Shown one piece after another: positions 1-5,386 of a stretch of 5,902 nt of DNA. Both the position numbers and the translations under genes were made by a program. The notes beneath the pieces are model-generated. The model did not search any database. It was not told the DNA's origin and saw only the letters and a list, made by a program, of their open reading frames with translations. The stretch is from NCBI GenBank assembly GCA_014376915.1, contig JACMQP010000647.1, forward strand, positions 1 to 5,902. The letters run 5' to 3'. The DNA comes from Ramlibacter sp. Its GTDB lineage: Bacteria > Pseudomonadota > Gammaproteobacteria > Burkholderiales > Burkholderiaceae. How positions within the stretch are numbered: the stretch's first letter is position 1; each line of letters starts with the position of its first letter.

Positions 1-230
1 ACCGAACAGGCGGTCCGCAATCCGGTGAACGAGCCCGGTCCATGGCCGAATGCGATCGCGTCCAGTTGCCGCAGGCCCAGGCCCGCCTCGGCCAGCAGCG
101 CCTGGATCGCGGGGATCAGGGTCGACGATGCCTGCGCCCCGCCCGTCCCGCTGTGCCGCCACAGACGCGCACCGTCGGCCACGGCAATGGACATCGTCTC
201 GGTACTGGTGTCGAAGGCAAGCAGTTTCAA
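1..230 (-). CDS. tsaB: TsaB, t6A tRNA-modification complex subunit (partial, N-terminal part)
   Basis: The reverse strand encodes the first 76 residues of a TsaB (YeaZ) protein; the rest lies beyond the left edge. TsaB is a cytoplasmic ASKHA-fold paralogue of TsaD. It dimerises with TsaD and, with TsaE, supports transfer of the threonylcarbamoyl group to A37 of ANN-decoding tRNAs. Visible hallmarks are the N-terminal strand and phosphate-loop-like segment LLAFDTSTE (residues 3-11), a helix around TLIPAIQALLAEAGL, and the very conserved GPGSFTGLR near the end of the fragment. No ATG exists in this frame: an in-frame TAA lies only a few codons upstream, so the start must be TTG at 228-230 (MKLLAFDTST, preferred because family members begin this way) or TTG at 237-239, three codons earlier. 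No strong Shine-Dalgarno sequence is seen. It is divergent from dacB. Family identity is certain; only the start codon is open. Confidence 0.93.
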   Translation of the reverse strand, partial: MKLLAFDTSTETMSIAVADGARLWRHSGTGGAQASSTLIPAIQALLAEAGLGLRQLDAIAFGHGPGSFTGLRTACS

Positions 231-256
231 ATCGGGCAATCGGGGCGCAACCCGCC

Positions 257-276
257 ATTATCGAGGGCCCGATAAT
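257..276. promoter_or_regulatory. Inverted repeat with back-to-back GATAAT boxes between tsaB and dacB
   Basis: The gap between the divergent tsaB and dacB starts holds a perfect 7-bp inverted repeat, ATTATCG and CGATAAT, around the 6-nt centre AGGGCC. Each arm carries GATAAT read outward, five of six matches to the sigma-70 -10 consensus. The plus-strand copy (271-276) ends 7 nt before the dacB ATG, so transcription from it would give a leaderless or nearly leaderless mRNA. The minus-strand copy (262 down to 257) would give tsaB a leader of roughly 10-20 nt. No matching -35 hexamer is visible at usual spacing on either side. It could instead be an operator. It stands out as AT-containing sequence in very GC-rich DNA; the promoter role is inferred. 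Confidence 0.45.
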
Positions 277-283
277 TGCCCGC

Positions 284-1687
284 ATGGTCTTGCCCCTGCG
301 TCCCCTCACCATCCTCGCCCTGCTGCTTGCCACGACTTGTGCCGCGGCGCAGGGCCTGCCGGCCGAGGTCGAGGCGGCGCTGGCCAAGGCCAGGCTGCCG
401 CGCGACGCGCTGAGCCTGCTGGTCATCGAGGCCGAAGGCAAGGCCGCGCCCCGCCTGAGCCACCGCGCCGGCGTTGCCATGAACCCGGCGTCGGTGGCCA
501 AGCTGGTGACCACTTACGCGGCGCTGGAACTGCTGGGCCCCGCCTTCAGCTGGTCGACGCCGGTCTATGTGGACGGCACCGTGCAGGGGGGCACCCTCAC
601 GGGCAACGTCTACCTGCAGGGGCAGGGCGATCCGAAGCTGGTGGTGGAGCGGCTCTGGCTGCTGCTGCGGCGACTGCAAGGCCTGGGCATCCGGCAGGTG
701 CAGGGCGACATCGTGCTGGACCGCAGCGCCTTCGAAGTCGCACCGCAGGACGCCGGCGCCTTCGACGGCGAACCGCTGCGGCCCTACAACGCGGCGCCCG
801 ACGCCCTGCTGCTGAATTTCCGCTCAGTGGTGATGACCTTCGTGCCGGACCGCAACGGCCGCGCCCAGGTCCAGTACGAGCCGCCGCTGGCCGGCGTGCA
901 GACCACGCCGAGCGTGCCACTGCTGGCCAATGGCGACTGTGGCGACTGGCGCGGCAGCCTGAAGGCCGATTTCAGCGACGCCGGCCGGATCCGGTTCGGC
1001 GGCGGTTACCCGGCTGCTTGCGGCGAACGCGCGTGGCCGGTGGCCTATTCGGATCCGGATAGCTACGCCGCGCGTGCCATCGCCGGCCTCTGGGCCGAGA
1101 TGGGCGGCAAGCTGTCCGGCCAGGTGCGCGACGGTCGCGCGCCGGCCGGCCTGAAGCCGGCTTTCGCGGTGCAGTCGCCGGCGCTGGCCGAGGTCGTCCG
1201 CGACATCAACAAATACAGCAACAACGTGATGGCGCAGCAGCTGTTCCTCACGCTCAGCCTGCAACAAAAGGGCGTCGGCACCCAGGAAGGCTCGCGTGAG
1301 CTGGTGCGGGCCTGGTGGCGCGAGCGGATCGGTGGCGAGCCGCCGGCCATCGGCAACGGATCCGGCCTGTCACGTGACGAGCGCATCACGGCGCAGCAAC
1401 TGGCGCGGCTGCTGCAGCTCGCCTGGGCTTCGCCGCTGATGCCCGAACTGCTGGCGTCCTTGCCGGTGGCCGGCACCGACGGCACGCTCAAGCGCATGCG
1501 CGTGCGCAGCGCCGGATTGGCGCACCTGAAGACCGGCAGCCTGCGCGACGTCACGGCGGTGGCTGGAATCGTCCATGGCGCCAGCGGCCGCCGCTACGTG
1601 CTGGTGGCCATCGCCAACCATCCCAACGCCGCCGCCGCACGCCCGGCCATCGACGCGCTGATCGACTGGACCGCCCGCGACCAGTAG
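284..1687 (+). CDS. dacB: D-alanyl-D-alanine carboxypeptidase/endopeptidase (PBP4 family)
   Basis: A 467-residue periplasmic low-molecular-mass class C penicillin-binding protein, peptidase family S13. The family removes the terminal D-Ala of peptidoglycan stem peptides and cuts D-Ala-meso-DAP cross-links. All three active-site motifs are present: SVAK (catalytic Ser70, Lys73), SNN (312-314) and KTG (416-418), plus the family signature NGSGLSR before the last motif. The length is close to the roughly 477 residues of E. coli DacB. An N-terminal signal peptide is clear: a short Arg-containing n-region, hydrophobic residues 8-16, and a likely signal peptidase I cut after Ala22 (AAA-QG). Cys219 and Cys246 in the inserted domain could form a disulfide. 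ATG at 284 is chosen because the signal peptide begins there; the frame stays open upstream to position 50, but that part lies antisense to tsaB. No Shine-Dalgarno precedes the ATG, and a GATAAT box ends 7 nt before it, so the message may be leaderless. Confidence 0.95.
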   Translation: MVLPLRPLTILALLLATTCAAAQGLPAEVEAALAKARLPRDALSLLVIEAEGKAAPRLSHRAGVAMNPASVAKLVTTYAALELLGPAFSWSTPVYVDGTVQGGTLTGNVYLQGQGDPKLVVERLWLLLRRLQGLGIRQVQGDIVLDRSAFEVAPQDAGAFDGEPLRPYNAAPDALLLNFRSVVMTFVPDRNGRAQVQYEPPLAGVQTTPSVPLLANGDCGDWRGSLKADFSDAGRIRFGGGYPAACGERAWPVAYSDPDSYAARAIAGLWAEMGGKLSGQVRDGRAPAGLKPAFAVQSPALAEVVRDINKYSNNVMAQQLFLTLSLQQKGVGTQEGSRELVRAWWRERIGGEPPAIGNGSGLSRDERITAQQLARLLQLAWASPLMPELLASLPVAGTDGTLKRMRVRSAGLAHLKTGSLRDVTAVAGIVHGASGRRYVLVAIANHPNAAAARPAIDALIDWTARDQ

Positions 1688-1837
1688 CCCGTCACCCGTC
1701 CATACCCAGCTCCGAACTGATCGGCTATTGCGCCGCCTTCCTCACCACCTTCAGCTCAGCGCCGCAGGCTTGGCTCACGTCCCGCACCCGCGCTGGCTCT
1801 GGCGATCCCCGGGATGAAGCTGCGTCAGCGCCTGCGG

Positions 1838-1859
1838 CCTGACCGAAGCCTGACCGAAG
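1838..1859. repeat. 11-bp perfect tandem duplication
   Basis: CCTGACCGAAG occurs twice head to tail, followed by a further CCT that begins a third copy. It lies in the dacB-hydrolase gap, outside any supported gene. It may be a replication-slippage product or a pair of protein-binding half-sites; one perfect duplication cannot distinguish these. Confidence 0.7.
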
Positions 1860-1884
1860 CCTCAGCTCTGCGGTCACTCCGGCG

Positions 1885-1910
1885 ACACGCAAACGGGAAA
1901 ACCCGCGTGT
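1885..1910 (+). other. Bulged hairpin, possible weak dacB terminator or leader structure
   Basis: ACACGC (1885-1890) pairs with GCGTGT (1905-1910), and GGG (1895-1897) with CCC (1902-1904) around an AAAA loop. This gives a nine-pair stem with a 4-nt AAAC bulge on the left side. It is followed by a pyrimidine-rich but not T-only stretch (TCTCATCTCC). It lies about 200 nt after dacB and 90 nt before the next start codon, so it could be a weak terminator, part of the hydrolase leader, or chance. Function is inferred. Confidence 0.3.
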
Positions 1911-1987
1911 TCTCATCTCCCGGCAGCAGGGGACGCGGACTAGCATGGTGGGCAACAAGAAAAAACCAACGCCCGTTGGCTTCAACC

Positions 1988-1993
1988 AAGGAG
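1988..1993 (+). promoter_or_regulatory. Strong Shine-Dalgarno for the lipoprotein hydrolase
   Basis: AAGGAG ends 9 nt before the ATG at 2003. It fixes the start of the hydrolase at that ATG rather than at upstream in-frame codons, and the protein from this ATG begins directly with a lipoprotein signal peptide. It overlaps the right arm of a small TTGG/CCAA inverted repeat (1978-1989). Confidence 0.85.
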
Positions 1994-2002
1994 ATAGAAA
2001 CC

Positions 2003-3304
2003 ATGAGACAACGCCATATCCTTACTTCGGTCGCTGCCGCGGCTCTGCTGGTCGCCTGCGGTGGAGGCGGCGACAACGACGGACGGGGCGCCTTGCTGGA
2101 GACGCCGCAGACGTTGACCACCCTCACCGCGGCCCAGATCGACACCGGCACCGCCAGCAGCGGCCTGCAAGGCATCTCGGGCAAGGCCAAGTGCGATGTG
2201 CGGGTGGTGGCACTGAACTATTCAACCGTCGGCGTGCAGGGCGAAGCCGCAAATTCGTCGGGCGTGCTGCTGGTCCCCGCCGGTGCCTGCGCCAATGGCA
2301 GCTATCCGCTGGTGGCCTATGCCAAGGGCACGGACGTGCAAAAGCCCCGCACCCTGGCCAACCCGGCCGACGGCGAGACCTTCCTGCTGGCGGCGATGTA
2401 CGCCGCTCAGGGCTATGCAGTGGTGGCGACCGACTACCTGGGCTTCGCCAAGTCGACCTACAGCTACCACCCATACCTGCACGCCGATTCGGAAGCGAGC
2501 GCAGTGATCGATTCGATCCGCGCCGCGCGCGCCGCTGCGGTCGGGCAGGGCATGGGGCTTTCGGGCAAGGTCATGCTGACCGGCTATTCGCAGGGCGGCC
2601 ACTCGTCGATGGCGGCGCACCGCGCGATCGAACGCGACAACGCCGGCGAGATCAACGTGGTGGCCGGCGCACACCTGGCGGGTCCCTATAACCTGTCCGG
2701 CTCGTTCAAACTCACCAGCGCGATCGCCGGCTACCAGTTCTTCGTGCCGTACCTGGTCACAGCCTGGCAGAAAATCTACGGCAACGTCTACACCAACGTG
2801 ACGCAGGCCTTCAAGGCGCCCTACTCGAACTACATCGAGACGCTGCTGCCCAGTCCGACACTGAGCTTTACCACGCTGGTGACGACCGGGGCGCTGCCGG
2901 GCGGTACCCCCGATGCGGCGCGCGACGCCGTGTTCCAGCCCGCCTTCCTGGCTGACATCCAGACCAATCCGAACAGCGCACTGGTGGCGGACGCGAAGAA
3001 GAACGACCTGCTGGGCTGGAGCCCGAAGGCGCGCACCCTGTTGTGCGGCGGTGCCGGCGACCCGACGGTGCCACCGGCGGTGCACATGGCGGTGGCCCAG
3101 GCCGACTTCGCAAGCCGCGGCCTGACCAACGTCACGTCGGTGGATGTCGATCCGGCGATCCGCGCCACTTTCGGCATCGGCGGCGCTGCCCCGACCGATC
3201 CGGCCAGCGGGGCGTTCGCCAACTACTACGGCAGCTACCACGGCGCCTACGAGCCCCCGTTCTGCCACCTGCAGGCACGGGCGCTGTTCGACACGCTGAA
3301 GTAA
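2003..3304 (+). CDS. Lipoprotein alpha/beta-hydrolase, secretory-lipase-like esterase
   Basis: A 433-residue exported hydrolase. Residues 1-19 form a lipoprotein signal peptide with the lipobox LVAC (lipidated Cys19), followed by a Gly/Asp-rich tether (about 20-28). The catalytic core carries the nucleophile elbow GYSQG (194-198, Ser196), a likely acid at Asp353 in GDPTVPP, and a likely His at 413 (SYHGAYEPP) or, less likely, 422. VVATDYLGFAKS (140-151), then HPYL and the helix SAVIDSIRAAR before the elbow, recall bacterial and fungal secretory lipases of the LIP type. The oxyanion-side loop reads YAKGT where I would expect HGT. Cysteines at 64, 96, 348 and 421 may form disulfides. The substrate, an ester or lipid at the cell surface, cannot be predicted. 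The start is set by the Shine-Dalgarno at 1988-1993 and the lipobox. It ends just before a strong terminator and converges on the SGNH lipoprotein gene. Confidence 0.88.
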   Translation: MRQRHILTSVAAAALLVACGGGGDNDGRGALLETPQTLTTLTAAQIDTGTASSGLQGISGKAKCDVRVVALNYSTVGVQGEAANSSGVLLVPAGACANGSYPLVAYAKGTDVQKPRTLANPADGETFLLAAMYAAQGYAVVATDYLGFAKSTYSYHPYLHADSEASAVIDSIRAARAAAVGQGMGLSGKVMLTGYSQGGHSSMAAHRAIERDNAGEINVVAGAHLAGPYNLSGSFKLTSAIAGYQFFVPYLVTAWQKIYGNVYTNVTQAFKAPYSNYIETLLPSPTLSFTTLVTTGALPGGTPDAARDAVFQPAFLADIQTNPNSALVADAKKNDLLGWSPKARTLLCGGAGDPTVPPAVHMAVAQADFASRGLTNVTSVDVDPAIRATFGIGGAAPTDPASGAFANYYGSYHGAYEPPFCHLQARALFDTLK

Positions 3305-3317
3305 AAGCTTCCGTCCC

Positions 3318-3353
3318 AAGACAAAGGGCGCCCGCGGGCGCCCTTTGTCTTTT
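3318..3353. terminator. Intrinsic terminator, perfect 34-bp palindrome, probably bidirectional
   Basis: The arms AAGACAAAGGGCGCCCG (3318-3334) and CGGGCGCCCTTTGTCTT (3335-3351) are exact reverse complements with no spacer. The RNA would fold into a GC-rich stem flanked by A/U pairs, ending on the plus strand in CUUUU. It starts 13 nt after the hydrolase stop codon and lies 24 nt beyond the end of the convergent SGNH gene. It therefore serves the plus-strand gene well. On the minus strand the tail is the weaker CTTTGTCTTGGG, so termination there is plausible but less efficient. Confidence 0.92.
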
Positions 3354-3375
3354 CATCCGCGCTGCAGGCGTGCCT

Positions 3376-4329
3376 TCACCACCGTGCGCGGATCCGCCCG
3401 TACGCGTATTCGCCGAACTTGAACTGGGCACGCGGCGCGGGATACACCTTGTCGGCGAACACGTAGTTGTTGTAGAGCGCCCCGGTGATCACAGTGGCCG
3501 GCGTGCAGAGGGCGGAATTGATCTCGCCGGCGCCGATCCCGATGCCGGGGCCCGGATCCACCGACGTGCAGACCGGCGTGACCGACTCTGTCATGTTGTA
3601 CGCCGACGGCACCGCGATCATCAGGTTGTATTGCAGCGCCGCGTCCACGTACAGCACCCGGTCGCCTAGATCCACCAGCGCTACCAGCATGTCGTCGTTG
3701 AAGCGGCCGCTGGCGGTTTCCAGCGCGCTGCCCAGCCCCTTGCCGATAGCCCAGGGCGAGCGGCCCAGATTGTAGGGACCGACCACGACGACGTAGCGTG
3801 CGCCGGCATTGACCAGGCGGCGGGCCTGGGCTGCCAGTTCGCGGCCGGCCTGGCGGGTGTTGGTCACCAGCTGCTCCGCGGTCTGGACTCCGGCCGCGAC
3901 GCGCACGCCTTCGGCGATGACGTCCGAGGTGCCGGCGTTGACGATGAACAGGTCGTTGGTGCCGACGGTGTTGCCGGCCAGGAAGCTGTCGATCTGCTCC
4001 TTGACCGTCGGCGTGTCGTTGTTGCCGGTTGCGTCGGGCTTGGCCGTCACGCGCGCATGAGCGGTCGCATAGGACGTGCCGCCCTGGGCGCTGGGTTTGA
4101 GCGGCAGGGCGAAGCCGAACGCGACTTCCTCGGTCCAGATGTTGACGGTCCCATCGTTGACCGTGTAGCGATTGCCTTTCTGGCCGAGGTCGGCCATGGC
4201 ATCGCCGAACACCACCACGCGCGCGGGGGTGAGCTGCGATTCGATGGTGCCCGAGCCGCATGCGGCCAGCAGGAGGGAAGCGGCGCAAGCGGCCAGCAGC
4301 ACGCTGCGGCGCAACCAGTTTCGTGACAT
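3376..4329 (-). CDS. SGNH/GDSL-fold lipoprotein lacking catalytic residues (probable pseudoenzyme)
   Basis: A 317-residue exported protein. The signal peptide (two Arg after W5, hydrophobic 9-23) ends in the lipobox LAAC with lipidated Cys24. The body follows the GDSL/SGNH layout of bacterial autotransporter- and phospholipase-like esterases. Block I is VVFGDAMADLG (39-49), block II GGTSYATAHARV (83-94), block III NAGTSDV (131-137), a middle GPYNLGRSP (184-192), and block V FADKVYPAP (291-299). Active relatives have GDS, GxND and DxxHP. Here the nucleophile Ser is Ala44 (codon at 4198-4200), the oxyanion Asn is Ser135 (3925-3927) and the catalytic His is Tyr296 (3442-3444); the block II Gly and Asp293 remain. 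Cys254 and Cys275 may pair. The frame is intact with normal codon use. ATG at 4329 has GGAG 6 nt upstream. It lies 57 nt after sua5 on the same strand. It may bind rather than hydrolyse a ligand; its true role is unknown. Confidence 0.87.
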   Translation of the reverse strand: MSRNWLRRSVLLAACAASLLLAACGSGTIESQLTPARVVVFGDAMADLGQKGNRYTVNDGTVNIWTEEVAFGFALPLKPSAQGGTSYATAHARVTAKPDATGNNDTPTVKEQIDSFLAGNTVGTNDLFIVNAGTSDVIAEGVRVAAGVQTAEQLVTNTRQAGRELAAQARRLVNAGARYVVVVGPYNLGRSPWAIGKGLGSALETASGRFNDDMLVALVDLGDRVLYVDAALQYNLMIAVPSAYNMTESVTPVCTSVDPGPGIGIGAGEINSALCTPATVITGALYNNYVFADKVYPAPRAQFKFGEYAYGRIRARW

Positions 4330-4386
4330 GAAGATCTCCAGGTTTGAGTCGGGGTAGTTTACCGACCGGGGCCCCGCGCCCCCGGC
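4330..4386 (-). other. sua5-SGNH lipoprotein spacer with GC palindrome
   Basis: The 57-nt spacer holds the perfect palindrome CGGGGCCCCG (4367-4376) and a small GGTA/TACC inverted repeat (4353-4363). On the minus strand the palindrome is followed by GTCGGTAAACTACC rather than a T-run, so it is a poor terminator. TAAACT there is a four-of-six -10 match without a visible -35 partner. Read-through from sua5 or a separate weak promoter are both possible. Confidence 0.35.
4336..4339 (-). promoter_or_regulatory. Shine-Dalgarno for the SGNH-fold lipoprotein
   Basis: On the minus strand, GGAG lies 6 nt before the ATG at 4329, within TGGAGATCTTC. It supports this start, which also gives a complete lipoprotein signal peptide. 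Confidence 0.75.
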
Positions 4387-5373
4387 TCAACCGGCCGATG
4401 CCCTTTGCAGGCGGTCCCGCACGCCGTCCCACTCAGTCGCCGGTGGCGGGGTTTCGACCCAGATCAGCCGGACGCCCTTGGCGTCGAAGTCACGCAACAC
4501 CGCGAATAGCTGGCGGGCGGTCTCGGCTGCGTCGTCCGGCATCCGCCTGCGCAGCAGCTGGGCGGAGCTGCTGCGCAGGATCGCACGCGAGTAGGTGGCG
4601 ATCTGCGCTGCTTCGGCGCCCAGCAGATCGAGCGCTGTCTGCAGCGCCTTCGCGTCCATCAGCCGCACCCGGGCCCTGGGCGCGTAATGAGACTCCAGCG
4701 TGCCCGAGGCTCGCGGGGCGCCGGCGCCGGGATCGCCCACGCTCTGGCCGCAGGCCTTTTCGATGCTTTCGCGGGTGAGCACGCCAGGACGCAGCAGCAT
4801 GGGCGCCCCCCGGGTGCAGTCGATGATGGTCGATTCGATGCCGACCTCGCACGGCCCGCCGTCCAGCACCAGCAGCGCGTCGCCGAACTCGGAATGGACG
4901 TGCGCCGCTGTCGTCGGGCTGACCCGGCCGAACTTGTTGGCGCTGGGCCCGGCCAGCCCGTTCACCGGCGGCGACGCCTCGCGACAGGCGAGCAGCAACG
5001 CGTGGGCCACCGGATGGGCCGGGCAACGCAGGCCGATCGACTCCTGGCCGCCGGCCGCGGCGGCAGCCACGCCCGGACGGCGCGGCAGGATCAGCGTCAG
5101 AGGGCCGGGCCAGAAGGCGTCCATCAGCCGCTGCGCGAACGCCGGGACAGCGCCGGCAAAGTGGGCGACGCCGGCAGCGTCGGCCAGGTGGACGATCAGT
5201 GGATGGTCGCTCGGCCGGCCCTTGGCGGCAAAGATCTTCGCCACCGCACTGTCGTTGCCGGCGTCGGCGCCCAGGCCGTAAACGGTTTCGGTGGGGAAGG
5301 CGACCAGCTCGCCGGCGGCGAGGGCGCGCACCGACCGGGCCAGGGAAGAAGGCAGCGAACCGTCCAGGATCAT
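4387..5373 (-). CDS. L-threonylcarbamoyladenylate synthase (Sua5/TsaC type)
   Basis: A 328-residue cytoplasmic enzyme that makes threonylcarbamoyl-AMP from threonine, bicarbonate and ATP, the first step of the t6A37 tRNA modification. The YrdC domain spans roughly residues 8-200. It contains LVAFPTETVYGLGADA (23-38), KIFAAKGRPSDHPL (46-59), FWPGPLTLILPRR (87-99), IGLRCPAHPVA (113-123), GPSANKFGRVSPTT (142-155) and GGPCEVGIESTIID (172-185), then LLRPG. A linker with SHYAP (228-232) joins a C-terminal Sua5 domain (about 235-325), so this is the long Sua5 type rather than the short TsaC/YrdC of E. coli (about 190 residues). The start ATG is 13 nt after the purK stop, and the weak GAGCG there is the only ribosome-binding candidate, suggesting translational coupling. 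The purK-sua5 pair is a usual Burkholderiales arrangement. Annotated either as tsaC or sua5 in genomes. Confidence 0.95.
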   Translation of the reverse strand: MILDGSLPSSLARSVRALAAGELVAFPTETVYGLGADAGNDSAVAKIFAAKGRPSDHPLIVHLADAAGVAHFAGAVPAFAQRLMDAFWPGPLTLILPRRPGVAAAAAGGQESIGLRCPAHPVAHALLLACREASPPVNGLAGPSANKFGRVSPTTAAHVHSEFGDALLVLDGGPCEVGIESTIIDCTRGAPMLLRPGVLTRESIEKACGQSVGDPGAGAPRASGTLESHYAPRARVRLMDAKALQTALDLLGAEAAQIATYSRAILRSSSAQLLRRRMPDDAAETARQLFAVLRDFDAKGVRLIWVETPPPATEWDGVRDRLQRASAG

Positions 5374-5386
5374 GTCGGCGCGGCGC

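Larger units (their letters stand above)
1688..2002. other. Intergenic region between dacB and the lipoprotein hydrolase
   Basis: A 315-nt stretch without a convincing gene. It holds an 11-bp tandem duplication (1838-1859), a bulged hairpin (1885-1910) and the strong ribosome binding site of the next gene at its end. A minus-strand frame closing with TAG at 1725-1727 has codon use with high G/C third positions near its end, but it matches no family I recognise and has no Shine-Dalgarno. The esterase frame also stays open upstream through this region to 1814, but that extension has no signal-peptide character. No clear -35/-10 pair was found; TAGCAT at 1941-1946 is the best -10-like hexamer and has no partner at proper spacing. 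Confidence 0.6.

Noticed and set aside
50..283. Upstream in-frame extension of dacB to an ATG at 50
   Set aside because: This stretch is antisense to the conserved tsaB N-terminus, and extending would bury the signal peptide. The frame is open only because of the high GC content.
1885..1910. Confident intrinsic terminator for dacB
   Set aside because: The stem is bulged, lies about 200 nt after the stop codon and lacks a true T-run, so it is listed only as a low-confidence structure.
1725..1985. An 86-residue minus-strand reading frame as a real gene
   Set aside because: It would start with TTG inside the hydrolase leader without a Shine-Dalgarno and matches no family I recognise. Kept only as a possible remnant under findings.
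1814..2002. Upstream in-frame extension of the lipoprotein hydrolase to an ATG at 1814
   Set aside because: The ATG at 2003 has a strong Shine-Dalgarno and starts directly with a lipoprotein signal peptide; the extension is Arg-rich and unlike any signal sequence.
2222..3319. A 365-residue minus-strand frame opposite the hydrolase
   Set aside because: It is the shadow of a clear alpha/beta-hydrolase gene: Arg/Gly/Val-rich composition, no recognisable motif, and it runs into the terminator palindrome.
3353..4432. A 359-residue minus-strand frame overlapping the SGNH gene and the end of sua5
   Set aside because: Its Arg/Gly/Gln-rich translation is typical of a shifted frame in GC-rich DNA; the overlapping frame has a signal peptide and the SGNH blocks.
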